Assembly (NCBI RefSeq): GCF_001641265.1
Contig: NW_020167550.1
Coordinates: 1-64,000, forward strand
Reading direction: 5' to 3'
Length of the DNA stretch: 64,000 nt
Source: Pseudogymnoascus destructans
Taxonomy: Eukaryota > Ascomycota > Leotiomycetes > Thelebolales > Thelebolaceae
Shown: piece after piece, positions 42,777 through 55,551 of the stretch
Numbering within the stretch: position 1 is the stretch's first letter
How the letters are laid out: each line of letters starts with the position of its first letter
Notes under the pieces: model-generated
The model's input: only the letters and a program-made list of their open reading frames with translations
The model's database searches: none
Told to the model about the DNA's origin: nothing
Made by a program: the position numbers and the translations under genes

Positions 42777-42845
42777 CCCCCCCAAACAAACCCAAACAAA
42801 CCCAAACACCCCCAAACACCCCCAACCTCCCTCCCCCACCACCCC
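42777..42845 (+). repeat. C-rich simple repeat (CCCAAACA)n
   Basis: CCCCCCCCAAACAAACCCAAAC-like units repeat just past the 3' end of the F-box gene. One strand is C-rich throughout, so i-motif/G-quadruplex potential exists. Confidence 0.75.
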
Positions 42846-42850
42846 TTTAC

Positions 42851-44844
42851 CTACCGCCAAATATCAAAATGACTCTCCCTCTTATTCCCCCTCCCCATAA
42901 CCGGCCACTCCCCCCCCGCATCACTCACACTCCCCCCACTCGTCACACTCCCCCCCACACTCCCCCTCCTCATCGCCCCCCCCGGCTCATCCACCGGCAC
43001 TGCCAAAAAGCCTCCAAACCCATTCCCCACCACCACGCTCCTCCTCACCCCCCCGGCGCCCCAGCTGCCGCTCATCCTCCCCCCCGCTGCTTCGAGACCG
43101 TACGCGCTAACGGGACGAAGGGCCGTCATGGAACCTCGTCGCCCTGGTTGCCGCGCTGGCTCGACGCGAGCGAAATTCCACTCTAGCTCGTCGAGGGATT
43201 TGGTGTAGACTTCCAGTTCGCGGGATAGGCCGACTGGGTTCCGTGGCTGTGGCCGCGGTCGCGCCTGTGGATTCGGAGGCGGCGGGGAACCGGACGACGC
43301 GCCCATGGGGGAGAGCGTGCGGTTGAAGCTCCCTACCGGCGCGGTGGGGGGTGATCCGTATACCGACGACGCGGTGGAGAGGGGGCGATTGTTATTGAGA
43401 AACGGGTTCGGTGGGCTCTCGGCCGCGAACTGCGGGCGCGGAGGCGCGAATTCAATCAGTGATTCTGGGAACGCCGAGTCCCGCACGTAGAGCTTGTGGA
43501 GGCTTGGCATCCCGGCAGCGAGGAGCGAAGTGGTGAGGTAGGAGTAATACGCCGCGGTGCCAGCGGTGTAGGAAGCCCCCGGCGTGGCGGTGATTTCGTA
43601 GTGCATAGTGCGTAGGGAGCGGGATTGGAGCGGGGGAACGGGAACGTGCGTGTGTGGGAAAGGGGTGGAGACGAGCTCGGTGATGGCGAAGTGGTGCAGG
43701 GATGGGGCTCCGGAGAGGATCAGGTGGATGTCTGAGGGGTGGATGGCGGTGGTGGATAGGGAGAGGTTGGTGAGGACGTGTGCGGTGGCGGGGTCGGCGA
43801 GGAGGGCTTGCATGGCGCAGATTGTGACGGCGGGGGTGTTTTCGAGGTGGAGGGTTGAGAGGTGGGGGAAGGGAGGGAATTGATGGTTGGGTTTGAAGAT
43901 TTCGTCGCTGAAGAAGGGCATGTCTTTTACGTGGAGGGTGTGCAGTTTTCGCAGTGCTCCGAGCGCGAAGCGTACTGTTGTCGGATCGGTGGCTAGACCT
44001 GATAGTTCTAGCACTTCGAGGTTATGCCACAGGTAACCCCCAGCCACGTCTTCGAGCGCCTTCTCCGCCCCGTGCGAGTACGACATCTTCCGTAGATCGA
44101 GACAGCGCTGCTCCACCTCCTGCCTCAGCGTCGCGCACGTCTGATCCCCTGTGAAGAAGCCATCCGGGAAATCTGCGTATCGTAGGTTTGGCGCAACGGC
44201 CACGATGCGCGCGAGGTCCCCCTTGCATGTCTCCCGCGCCATATACGGCGTCTTGACCAGCAGCACCAGACTTCCTAGACCCAGAGTGTCGTCACGCAGT
44301 GTTCGGCACAGCAGACGCACGCGCATGCGCGCAGTGTCTTCGGACTCGGCATTCCGATTTAAAAACGAGCGGCGCTTTCGTCGCTCTGCGAGTATCTCCT
44401 CGCGCTCGCAGTAGTGCACCGCGTCGATGCGAATACTCTGGTATCTATTTCCGTCAGCATCTCCCTTCAATCTCTCCACCTTCCTCCTGGCGGGGAAACC
44501 CACAGTACCGGCACAGCCGTCTTCCTCCACCGTCTACACACCCTCACGCAGTAACTCAAATCGCGCAAATCGCACAACATACACGCATCCTCCTCCGCGC
44601 TGCGCTCACAGCTCTCATAACTCATATCCTGCGCATGCGGACACACAAAGCTGAAGATGCGCGTGAGCACCGGCACAGGCAGCTTCACCGTCCAGTCCAC
44701 CTGCCGCCCCGCATACCCGCTCAGCGTGTACCGTGGGTTGGAAGGCGAGGGCGCGTACCGCTCTGCATTGGCAGCGGCAGCCGACGCGGCGGCGGCGGCG
44801 GATTTGTCTTTGCGCTTCACGCCGAGCGACTTGAGGAAGCCCAT
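42851..44844 (-). CDS. F-box / leucine-rich-repeat protein
   Basis: Putative substrate adaptor for an SCF ubiquitin ligase. Exon 1 44504-44844 and exon 2 42851-44444; the 59-nt intron uses donor GTGGGT and joins AVPVL to YQSIRID. The start ATG 44844 gives MGFLKSLGVKRKDKSA and an Ala run. The F-box follows: VKLPVPVLTRIFSFVCPHAQ ... DLSYCVRVCRRWRKTAVPVL, with a Cys-rich insert (ESCERSAEEDACMLCDL). Next come irregular leucine-rich repeats such as LWHNLEVLELSGLATDP, LGALRKLHTLHVKDMPFF and FPHLSTLHLENTPAVT. The C-terminal third is disordered, Ser/Pro/Gly-rich, and ends HFDIWR. About 644 residues. The gene is intact; its target is unknown. Confidence 0.75.
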
Positions 44845-45425
44845 TGTTGGGAGTGTGTGTGTTGGCTGCTTGGCTGCGTGCGAGGCGGGTGGGTACGCCG
44901 GATCTGGGGCGTTGGGGATGGTGGGCGGGCGCGGTGGCCGCTGGGTGGTGAGGATGATGCGCGCGCTGGGGGATGTTGCCACGCACGGTGTCTGTGTGAT
45001 GACGATTGTGTGAATTGGACTGTTTTTTTTTCGCAGATTGAAGCGCGCGCGGGTGAGGAATGGACACTGCAGTTGGTGAAGGATCAAGAAGTCAGAGTGA
45101 GATTGAGATTGAGAGGGTGATGGTGAGAAGTGAGGGGGGCTTTGAGGGTGCACGAGGGGTTGGGCTGGTGTTGAGTCGTGGAGACAAGCAGACAAGCACA
45201 ACTGAACAAGCCGTCTAGGAGCGGGAGAGCTAGGGCAACGAACACACGTAATGGAGGTTTGAGGAGTGCATAATGGGATAGTTTAAGGAAGGCATGAATT
45301 GGAGATGAGGATATTTGTATATTTACAGAGAGTAAGTGGTTTCTGGAGGAGTAAGAAAGAGGTGGTACAGTACAATCACGGCACAGTCACAGGCGGTCAT
45401 GGGAATACAATCACTGAAAACAAAA

Positions 45426-45555
45426 CAAAATAAAAATAAAAATAAAAATAAAAATAAAAATAAAAATAAAAATAAAAATAAAAATAAAAATAAAAATAAA
45501 AATAAAAATAAAAATAAAAATAAAAATAAAAATAAAAATAAAAATAAAAATAAAA
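45426..45555 (+). repeat. Hexanucleotide microsatellite (AAAAAT)n
   Basis: About 21 uninterrupted units of AAAAAT between 45426 and 45555. Slippage-prone; it gives a meaningless NKNKNK frame. Confidence 0.95.
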
Positions 45556-46044
45556 CACCACAACAATAAATGAAGGCGGCTATGCATTAAGCATCACAAT
45601 TCCTTGGAAGCAATACCCGCGGCACAGGGTGAGAATAGGGCAGCGATGAGAAATAAAAGTGACGAAAAACCTCGGCGACGACGGCTGACGCCGACCTCCA
45701 CAAAAGAAGCTTCTGTCGCACTCATCTGACTCAATCAAAGAATAGATGATGCCATTGGCAATAGCAACACTTCATTACTACCCTAACATCCTCCCATATC
45801 TCCACCCATATCGCTCTCCCTAAAAAAACGCCCACCCCTCGGTCAAAATGCTATGCCAACTGCGCCCAGCCAATGCCCCGTATCCCCCGTGTAGACAAAA
45901 AAAACGCCATGGCTATGTTCATCGATATCAAAAACCACCCCCGCCCTCCCCCTTGCCCGTCCTATTCCTCATCAACCAGGTTGGCCACTGGGTGCCTTCT
46001 TCCTTCTTCCTTCTTCCTCCCTTCTCCCTCGGAGTTTGCCCATC
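45556..46044. other. Intergenic, no gene seen
   Basis: Between the microsatellite and the 3' end of the SUMO-protease gene. Runs of CTTCCTTCTTCC and CTCCCTCGG at 46000-46100 extend into the protease 3' coding end. Confidence 0.4.
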
Positions 46045-49000
46045 CTATTCCTCATCATCAACCACCACCGGGTCCTTCTTCCTCCCCTTCTCCCTCGGGC
46101 TACCAAACACCCCCCCAGCGCCCGACTTTTTCTTCTGCACCCCCACCATATCTTTCTGCCTCTTCAGAGCCGCCTCGCCTGCCCTCATCCTAGGCGTCTC
46201 CGTCAGGTCTTCAACCACTTTGCCTTTATCCACACCCCGCCCACCACCTTGCTTAGCATCATCGCCCTGCGAGTCCGGAATCTCATCCTTGTGTTTAGGC
46301 GCAGCCTTGCGTCCCAGAATACTCGGCGACATATTAATTCGGAGAGAGTCCTCACTCGACTCCGACGGGATGTCAATGTGATTCCGAGGCGAAGAGCGCT
46401 TCTGCTGCTGTGGCTGCCGCGGCGGCGGCGTCGACGGCGGTACCTCAACAGACACCTCACCCGCGTCCTTCCGTTGACGATTCCGATCTTTGGAGGGGAA
46501 TTTAGGCTGCATTCCTTTGGTTTTCACGTTGAAAAACTTGCTCTTTGTGGAGCTTGTCTTGGGACTTGATGCCTCGTCCCTGGTCGCGCTGCAGGGGGTT
46601 CCGGGCAGCTCTTCGATCGGAGGGGCAGTGATGGGAGGTGAGGGTTCGGTGGCTTTCTCGTCTTTTTCTGTGTCGGCTTCGTAGCCAGCAAGGATGTCGA
46701 TGAAGGAATCTACTGTTGCAGCCTCATCAGACGTTGGTGGGGACTCCTTATTAGGCTGTTCCTCTTCGACTACCACCTCCTCAGACGGCTTTGGCACCAC
46801 CTTAGTCACGATCGCAGAGGCAAGTTCCTCGACCGCTTTGGCCTCCAGTTTCGGCGGCGCAGGTGGTTTCGGCGACATCGAAGCCGAAGAAACGCTTTTA
46901 GACTCGCCAGCCGGCTGCTCCTTTGCCTTCCCAGCTTTCTTGGCAGCTATCTTGGCGATCTTAGCTGCGTGTTCCGTTGCTGTCTGCTCACTTCGCAACT
47001 TAAAGATGAGCTGTCTCATTGCATTCCGCATGTCCGGCGCGTTCATCTTCGGAAAACTACTCGCCATATCCGTCCTCCCTTGCATGATGCTATGGATAGT
47101 CTCATCCGGGTGATCGAGGAAGCCCTCAACATACCCTAGTAGAAACAGCCCGCAGTCACAGAAGTTGTCCTGCTGTGGAATATTCTTGGCTGTCATACCG
47201 ATGCTGGGCTGCGCGAGGGTGATCTCGACACCGAGCTTCTCCTTCGCCTCGGCGATGAGGAAGTCGCGGAGGTTCGAGCAGGTGGGAGAGTGCGACACTC
47301 CGAACGAATCCAGTGTTATGATGCGCGGCTCTTCGGTGTTGTATTTGCGAACGGGTGGGATGGATTTCCTCTTCCCTTTTCGGCCCTTAGATGCGCTTGA
47401 TGTCGCTTTCTGGGGACGATCCGTGTCGTCGTCCGCTGTCGATATATGGCTTGGCGTGCCTGGATTTATGCGTTCGACATCGATGTGGTTCGCTCCCTTG
47501 GGCTGCTCTGGACTGACCCTATCATCGATTGAAAGTCTGCTGACCTTGCGTGCCATCTCAGGAGGCACAGATCCCTCCTTGTGTTCGGAGGTAAGCTGAG
47601 CGGGGCTTGTAGTATTACCCGCGTCACCCAAATCCACGACCTCTTTCTCATGGACCTGCTCGTCCCCCTTTGATATTTTCTCTTCTGGAGATAGGAGTAG
47701 TTTTCGCAGATTGCAAATGATTGCAACGTACCAATGATTGTTCTCATTGACTGGCACAACAACATAATCGTAGCCAAATATGTTAACCTTTGAAGTCCAC
47801 CTCTTGACAGCGTCGTAATCGATGTTCTTGCGGCCCTTACCCTGTATAAGTCGCGGGTAGAAAAACGTATTCATGAAAAAGACCCGCTTGAAGACATCCG
47901 GCCGCTCTTTCTCAGTCTTCTCTTGGAGATACCGCAGGTAGAAAGTAATGAGGTTATCGTTCAAATACTCGCCCTCGTCGAGCCGCTCTATGTCGCGCTT
48001 ATCGACTTGGGCTTTGTTCATGCCTCCAAGTGGGAATATGAGTGGCTCATCGCCGCCAGCCCAGTATGTTTGCCAATCCCGATGTATATTGGTATAGCGT
48101 ACTGGGGAAGGTGAACTTATACGGATTTCCCTATTTTGGCCTCTGGTTGAACGAGTTGTTGGGCGATTGTCGCTATCGTTTCCATTTCGCCCAAACTGAC
48201 GCGATTGGGTCTCGTCTCCTAATTCTCTACTTCGTTCTATGCTTCGTTTAGTTTCGATAGAGTTACCGTCAGGTTTAGAAGTTTCATTGTCGGAATATCC
48301 GTTTTGCAACCTCTCGTGCAGTTTTTTACTTCTCGGCGGTTCTTCAGAGCTGTCAAAATTTCCCGGCCTCTTCCCATCGCCAGTGAGGCCCGCATCACTT
48401 GCCTGGTGCCGTTGATTCCTCCTCTGCTTCAGCAGATTCAAATCATCTGCTTTGCGGCGCTGAAATACCTCATAAGATTTCCCGGTATTAAGAAAAGTCC
48501 GCTCTAGTTTGTCACTATTTGAGTAAAAGTCAGTAAGGATGACGCCCCTTGAGAAATACGGAGATTGAGTAACTGACCCGCTCTCCTCGAAAGCCGATGC
48601 CTGGCTCTTACTCTGGAGGAACGTCACGAAATCGTAAAATACTTCGTTATCAACCTCCAGAAGAAGTTTTGGCAGGCTTCCTGTCATGGTATTACGTTCA
48701 GTAACCCACAGCGCTGCTTTGAAGTTTTCGGGGCTATAAGTTATTTTTGTAACAGCGGTCGGATCGAAGGTATAGCTTAGATGTTGTCGTTTCTCTGTGA
48801 GATTCAAATCCCCCAACATCACGTCCATTCGCGACTCCATCGGGTTGTATTGTAAATACCATGGCTCCTCTCCTTTAACGGGAGTAATTATTTCTGGTGC
48901 AGATCTCATATACGTCACGAGAAACCTTGGGCGCTCTCCTGAACTTGGCTTTCCAGCCCTGCCGAGTGTTTTCCGCTGGTTCTGCCGCGGGAGACTTGAC

Positions 49001-49989
49001 CGAATATCTCCGGCTCTACTCATACTGCCAGATGTTGGGCTTCCCGAGAACTGGCTCATGACAGTCCTGGTAGTTGTCTTCTTCAAGTCTGCCCCTGATT
49101 TGCCCATGGATAGCTCATCATCGGAGATGCTCTCGACACTATTCCGAGGGCCCCCATCATGAATCCTTAGGTTTCGGACACGAGTTTGCCTAGAATCTTT
49201 TTCCCTATCCAGGATGATCGGGGCTTCCCTCTTTGAAACTGAAATGTTCGACTTCGTGGAGGGTTCAATAAAATGTCCAGACCTTGGTTCGGCCAACCGC
49301 CTTTGCTCGGAGTTCCTTATATACCTTTCCTTTTCTGCCCTTGAAGGAAAAAGTTTTGCAGTCCCTCTATATGGCTCCGGTGGCTTAGCAAATTCAAGCT
49401 CTGAGTATTGAATTTCATCGCCGTCCATAATCGTCGCTTCAGGAGAAGACTGGGTCGAAGAACGTTGACCGTCCGGGCGTCGCCGCCGTCGGCTGCCACT
49501 CACCGTGTCCTCGACCCCCCTAAATTCGTCGACAGCAAACCCCCGCCCCGGATGTTTCCTTTCCAGCGGAGGGATACCACTCGCGATTGTCTTTGTTGGG
49601 CGAGAGCTCGCCGTTGTGTTCCTTGTTCGCTCGTATAATATGTCGTCAGCGCTTTCGTCGGGGCTCCCAGACACATCCATGATCTTCCGCCTCTTGGCTG
49701 CCTGTTCAATGTCGCGGTCGACTGATGGTGGGCGGGGGCGATCTGGAAACAAATTAAATGCCTTCGGGGAGCTTCGCTGTTGTGGTCTGTCTGGCCCGCT
49801 TCCGACAGTCTTGTTGCCGTTCCTGTACGTAGAGAACGGCCTGCCCGGTCCGCCTGGTTTAACCTAGGTCTGTTAGAAGCCAGTTGCCATGGCCTGAAAA
49901 GAACTTACCATATCTCGCGCTGGCCGTGGAACTATAACGGGAACTGAGTGTTCATCCGGAACTCTGTCAAGGGTCTGATTAGAGGGGTT
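46045..49989 (-). CDS. ULP2: Ulp2-type SUMO protease (C48), 5' end not fixed
   Basis: Desumoylating cysteine protease of the nucleus. The large exon is 46045-49863; an upstream exon 49909-49989 (NPSNQTLDRVPDEHSVPVIV...RPARDM) joins across a 45-nt intron to VKPGGPGRPFSTYRNGNKTV. The ATG lies further upstream and could not be joined with certainty (an ATG-led 104-codon frame at 50056-50370 is a candidate first exon). Residues 300-430 hold a conserved N-terminal domain (PEIITPVKGEEPWYLQYNPM). The protease core runs from FPLGGMNKAQVDKRDIERLD through YLNDNLITFYLRYLQE and catalytic His in VPVNENNHWYVAIIC; then a ~140-residue insert, catalytic Asp in ITLDSFGVSHS, Gln/Cys in QQDNFCDCGLFLLGY. A split catalytic domain is characteristic of Ulp2/SENP6-7. 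The C-terminus is long and disordered. Confidence 0.85.
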
Positions 49990-51215
49990 CTGTTAGAGGA
50001 ATGGAATACAATATACCCAAAATCGGGTTCAGCTGCACTGGGCGTATTAATGGCATTAAATCTGAGAATTATTAGAAGCTGTATAGTCCAACAGGAAGAG
50101 CAGTTGCTCATACAAACTAAAGGGTGCCCGGGTTTTGGGGAATGTTGCTAGATCCCCATTCATGTAACGTCCAGATTGTTTGATCTTTTCTGACGGCTCC
50201 CCCACGTCGGCGTCTGCGTTCGGCGGTAGCACTTGCCTTTCGGACAATACCAAGTCAACCTCACTGCAGCTGTCGCTCTCCTTCATTGACTGCCCCGAGC
50301 CAATCTTTACGCGCTTCTCAGTCACAGTTGCATCGTCACCGTTCTGCCACCACAAAGTATTAGCGCTCATTCGTTATCAGTGCGGGAGTTGCCGAGATCT
50401 CCAAAAAGTATCAGCCTTGTCTTGGGCGTGCATCTATTGACCAGCTCAAGCCTCACCACATCGCAGTTTCTCTTGTTCGGAGGCGAGGATAGTATCTGGA
50501 CGGCATTGATAGTAGGACCGATGGATGACATGGTCGATGAGCTGCATAGTAGATTTCGGTGGCTTCGTTTTGGACCAGGACTTCTGCTGGACATCACGTC
50601 CATTGCTCATTGCTGAGGACCGCTGTTGCATGTGAAGTGTATTGATGAGGTTCATGAAAGACTCTGAAGAGTAGAATAGAGGAAAATAGAATGCTCGTGA
50701 ACTTTGGGTGGTCAGTGGTGAGTGGTTGGGGACGAAAACCCTCATGCCAAAGAACATGCGAGACTTGCTCCTCCGTGACGGATACAAGGCTACGATAGAA
50801 CCATGTGCCCGACAATTGAAGACCAGCAGATCAGTTTCATGAATTGCATTGCAAGCTACCTAACTGACCACGACCGCAAGAGCAGCCTCTGTCTGAGCGT
50901 GCCAGAGACCGTGACGTGGTCGACTATTACACGCTGATACCTACTCAGTGTCATATCTGTAATCCAAACGCTGTCAAGACCAGCAGCGGCGGCACCTTCG
51001 TGCCGTCATCGAGATCTTTGATACATAATACAGTCCCATTACCAAAAAATTCAAAAGCTTGGGTCGAAGTGCAAGAACTGAAGCTCCAACCCCGCCTTGC
51101 TCTGATCCAAAACCCCCCGCCTATCCTCGCTTTCCATAGATGCAGTGCAGTATTGTACAAACAAGATTACTCAAGCCTTTATCATCATGTCCCGGTATTG
51201 ATACTCTTGCATAAA
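49990..51215. other. Intergenic ~1.2 kb, possibly with the first exon of ULP2
   Basis: The minus strand has an ATG-led frame at 50370-50056 (MSANTLWWQNGDDATVTEKR), plausible as the ULP2 first exon, but no donor in the right phase was found. Short frames elsewhere show no domain. Confidence 0.4.
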
Positions 51216-52375
51216 TCATGAGGCTTGCTTTCGCTCCGCCCTCTCATCGTCCTTCGCGCCGTTTCGCCTATCGGACGAGTGCTGGTTGTTGCTCTTATCC
51301 TTTCGGGCGTCATCGATCGCAGTCCGCTGGGCGATGCTGGAGTCGTGCGACTTCCACTCCACCTTCGTCTCTGGAGGGAAGGCAAGGACACGCTTCATAG
51401 TCTCCCTGCAAGTTGTTAGAGTGGGGCCACAACAAAGAGTCGAGAGTGCGACAACATACCTGACTTTGAGGACGCGGCCGCCGTCATTACGAGTCCAGAT
51501 ACTGAGAATATCTTCGCCATTTCTGACGCTCAAGACGGCTCCGCACACTTCCTCACTGGCTTCACCAAACTGGTCGCCAATGATGGCAAATAGTAAATCC
51601 TCCCAGTATCGATCCGCCACACCCTTCTTCAGTCGCACAATCCACTTCCCACCCTTCTTGTTCTCTTCATCCTCCCACACCGGCCTGATGCCGTTCTTGA
51701 ATATGTGGTAGTCGGAGACCAGTGGCAAAGTAGAGGGGCGCTTGAGGTGTTTGTAAATCGCGAAAAAGTCTTCGACAGTGTCGAACGCTGCCATGGCATG
51801 CAGAGTTTTCTCATACTCCAGGTAGCCATTCGATTTTTGAACCGGTGGGCGAAACCAAAACACCCAGCCATGCTTCAGAGTATGCGCCGAAGCTTGGGGG
51901 TGTTTCGCCTCGGTCAGCGATGCACTAGAGGCGTTCTGACCTGATCGCGTGAGGCCAGGTTCTGCCGGCCCCTTCTCACCAGAAGGCGTCGGTGTCCCGC
52001 TCACGGCATTTCCAAAATCTAAAGCGCTGCCTGGTGTTTTTGGCGTCTTTGCGGATGCGCCAAAGGAGGCAAATGCGCCAGAGCCTAAACCGAAGGCGCT
52101 GGATGCGCCCGCAGTTGGCGGCGAAACGGCAGGCGATGCCAGCGGGACGGCGTTGAAGGGATTCGACTTCCCATGAGACGAGGTATCTCCGCCAAACCTC
52201 TTCCCCGGAGTGTAGTTGCGGGTTGGGTGATCGTTGTGGCTCGCTGTGGTGGCGGGAGGGGCTGCTGGTGTTGAAAGAGAAAGCTTGCTACTGTTTGACG
52301 CACATTAGCGGCTGTAACCACGACTCACCACGACAGAGAGGCTCACTTGGTCCGGCGAGTCCATAAATTATCCAT
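51216..52375 (-). CDS. eIF4E class-II (4EHP/eIF4E2-like) cap-binding protein
   Basis: mRNA cap-binding factor. Exons: 52347-52375 (29 nt), 51460-52290 and 51216-51405; introns of 56 and 54 nt; 349 residues. Start MDNLWTRRTNSKLSLSTPA is typical of filamentous-fungal class-II eIF4E. A disordered Ser/Pro/Ala linker leads to the cap-binding fold: LKHGWVFWFRPP, TVEDFFAIYKHLKRPSTLPL, YHIFKNGIRPVWEDEENKKG, GKWIVRLKKGVADRYWEDLL, FAIIGDQF and ILSIWTRNDG, with the conserved Trp residues. The C-terminal tail is charged (RKDKSNNQHSSDRRNGAKDD). The second intron is 18 codons without a stop, so an unspliced form stays in frame. Acts in translation control; whether it activates or represses cannot be told. 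Confidence 0.88.
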
Positions 52376-54287
52376 TAGTACCGATGGGGGACGGCTGGGG
52401 GACAAATTGGTGGTATATCGAGCTTTGGGTTCTGGGATCCAAAGGCGTCACAGAGAGTCGAAAGGGCTGGATAGGAAGATGGGGCGATGTTCCAATGTTG
52501 CACCTTTGTTGCAAGTCGATTTGAGAGTGTCGTAGGGGGGTTTGCAGTGAAAGGAATAGCTGTAGTCGGTATGTGGTATTTGAAGATTCGATGTGCGGTA
52601 TCAATATTCGTATAATCGTGTGAGTTGTGTTTGTGAAAGCATTTATTTGATATGCCTCTTTCGTCTCTTAACTTAGCATGGCGTAGTGCCAGTTTGGTTC
52701 GAGAAATGGCAAGCGCCGTATCGCTTGCAGGACTCCGGGACTCCACTAAACTGTGTTCCGCCAAGACTTTGCTAGAAAACGGAACTTTTGTTCGTCGCTT
52801 CTCTTTTTCCTTTGTTTTCTTTAACAAAACAAGACCACCAACGTTAAAAACCATTCAAAGCTCGACATGTTTACTCTACTCAGCTGCGAGTTTTGTTCCG
52901 TGTGTCGAGAAGACCCTTAGAACCCATTTCTAAAACCATTGTCACGAGGGCCCCTTCGGGAGGCTCCATGATGCGATGATGACCTGAAACATGGGACACT
53001 CTTTTCTTTATATACAGGCTTTGTTGAGCTGTTGAGTTGCTGCAAAGTTGGAAGCAGACAGGACGGAGGCTGCTTGTCTTCTGGGGATGGAGGCCCGATA
53101 TTGGTGGTACGTCTGTGTCTTCGCCAACCGTGTTTCTCCCAGTAGCCATATTGCTATAGCTTCATATGATGAAAGATATACCTCTGGTAAACCTACACAC
53201 AGCTCAGCCGCTCTTGCTTGCTCACCATGTGATGTGCTTGTCGATTCTGGTTGAGCATGAGGTCAACGGCATTGTCTGATTGATCCCCATGGCCACGACG
53301 CTACGTTCTATGTACATATATATCTGAGCAGCGAGAGGCTGACAATGTGAGTTGTCATGTAGGGCAATAGCATATGGACCACGACACCGCTTTGACGTCC
53401 TACGCACGGAGTATGCTCCCATCTCGATGCTCCTGACCCGTTTACGAGGTAACAAAACGTGCTTACAACGCGGTCTCTACATGGACTCGCCATACATGCA
53501 AGGTCTCTGGTTGAAATAGCTCCAAGAAGCTCACCGTTCCCATGACATGGCACCCACAATTGGGGGTCAGCTTTGGACATTTTCGGGGCTGAGCATTAAG
53601 CCGGTTCCTTGGCCCTAGCGAAAGGGTTGCAGCGAGCGACTTTTATCATTTCTCTCTCCCAATACCAAAGACCTGGTGCCAAATACTACAAGATTTCTGA
53701 TGCTCTGCCTTGTCTGTGTGCGGTCGTGAACTTGACCTCCCTGACAAAGAAATGACAGAACGGACAACTTCATTTCGGTACGTCGACACGATACCCGTGG
53801 GCGCCTGGCCAAGACCACGTTCGCTTCACCCTTGCCAAATGCCAACACTAAAGAGGGGAAACATCGTATCAAGGATCAAGGTCGCGCATGGAGAACGCCT
53901 TGAGGCACACAAAATAGCTGCCAAATGAGGCTCTAGCTCGCTCACAATGTAAGACCGGAGGTATGATGTGCCGATTTTCTGGCATTTATCAATCTGATAG
54001 CGTTTATCGTACACAACTTTACTATGCTATCTAAAGTCAGACCGGACCCATCAAGGTGGCTATCCCAGCCACGCCAATGATACCTTTGGCCAAGAACTAT
54101 GAGGTTCACTAAACTGGTGAGGAGAAATGAGCTCGCATCCATATCTAGACCGAGGTTTCCGCGGGGAACTGAAATCGGTTCAAGTTGAAATATATGCATC
54201 TGAGGCCATATATGGACTGTCATTGCAACGCCTTTTCAAGGGCTGAGCTTCGATTTCCTCTCACTTTTGCTTCAATTGAAGCTCAAG
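52376..54287. other. Intergenic ~1.9 kb, no gene seen
   Basis: A 159-codon minus-strand frame (52375-52854) lies upstream of the eIF4E gene but has no domain and would overlap its leader. The rest, including 53048-54260, holds only short frames. Promoters of both flanking genes lie here. Confidence 0.45.
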
Positions 54288-55551
54288 ATGCGTAGTTTAC
54301 GCCTGATAGGCGCAGCAGCCTTGCTGATCTTGCAAGTCGCAAGATGCAACAGCGATACAAGACCCGCCAATGTCGTTGCTCAAGACCATGGCCGTGGTAT
54401 TGCCAGCTCCGCAGGCATCGCCGCCCGCGACAATGCCCTTGAGCCAGGAAAGGCAGTTATGAAGGAGAGCAATAGGTTTAACCAGTCAACCATCAGCGCA
54501 GTCGCTCTCGGCGGACGTGCTCTTATCGCCGAGTGGCTAAACCCAGTTGCCCTCGAAAGGCGCGCGTGTACGGGTACCTACAAGGCTTCATGCGGGGGTA
54601 AGTCAGGTCGCCTCTCATGAGGCTACAAATCTAACGACTTCGCAGATGGGTACTGCTGTCCTACAACTGACCGCTGTTGCTCAAACAATGCTTACTGCAA
54701 GAAATCCGCAGGCGACGACTGTTGCTCTGATGGGACTTGCCCCTATCCCTATGTCTGTGGCGACACCTGTGAGTGCAAGTCGGCCGGTGGTGTCTGCTGT
54801 CCCGATGGCACAAACTGCAAGGCGGGCGATAAGTGCTGCGGCGACAGCTGCACAGACGCAGCCAATATCTGTTGCTCTGACGGGACGGCGTGCAGCCCGG
54901 GGAACATATGCGTCGCGAATAAGAAGTACGGCTGGGACGAATGCTGCACGAATTCCGCCTGCACGGCATATGTGAAATCCGGCGTGACGATCACCAGGAC
55001 GTCGGATACGCCAACGAGCGCGACAGCTGCCCCGAGGACGACGGATGTTTACCAATACTTTTACACGACTCTCTACTTGTGAGCCCTCCCCATCCTCTTC
55101 TTGTCCCAGGCCTCTAACAGTTCTCAGCTCGTACTACTACTACTTCTACACTTACAGGTACGATATCGAGGTAACAACCCTCACCTCCACCTACACAACA
55201 ACGACAACGACCCTCTCCGTCTACGCAGCCAACTCCCGCACCGCCGCCAGCCAACTCAGCAGCATGAGCAGCTCCGTCGAGGAGAACGATTTCACCACCC
55301 CAGAACGGGCGACCACGGCGCTGAACTCCAGCCCCGCTCGGACCACCAGTGGTGCGTCAGCGACCGATTTCCAGGACGACGGCACCAACCAGAATGGCAG
55401 GCCTGTTGTGCCGGGGATTGGGGTGGGAGGTCCGGGTTTGGGCATGGGCGTCCTCCCTGGTGCTGGGACGCAGGTGGGGATTGTGCTGGCGTGGGCGGTG
55501 GCGTGGGCGCTTGGGGCGGCGGTGGTTGCGTGGGGGATGGTGTGGTTGTGA
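54288..55551 (+). CDS. Cysteine-rich GPI-anchored surface protein
   Basis: Exons 54288-54597, 54646-55078 and 55128-55551 (introns 48 and 49 nt) give 388 residues. Signal peptide: MRSLRLIGAAALLILQVARC. A propeptide-like stretch ends at LERR, then a Cys-rich domain (about residues 99-210) has repeating C-x-x-x-CC patterns: GDGYCCPTTDRCCSNN, DDCCSDGTCPYPYVCGDTCE, GVCCPDGTNCKAGDKCCGDS, ANICCSDGTACSPG, WDECCTNSAC. This looks like tandem small disulfide units, granulin-like in spacing. Next come a Tyr-rich segment (SYYYYFYTYRYDIE), a Thr/Ser-rich stalk and a hydrophobic GPI signal (VGIVLAWAVAWALGAAVVAW). Likely wall- or membrane-linked; the function is unknown. Confidence 0.75.

Noticed and set aside
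44299..45120. 273-codon plus-strand frame
   Set aside because: Antisense to the F-box exon and its leader; His/Arg-rich composition is that of a shadow frame.
52375..52854. 159-codon minus-strand frame upstream of eIF4E
   Set aside because: Overlaps the eIF4E leader on the same strand and has no domain.
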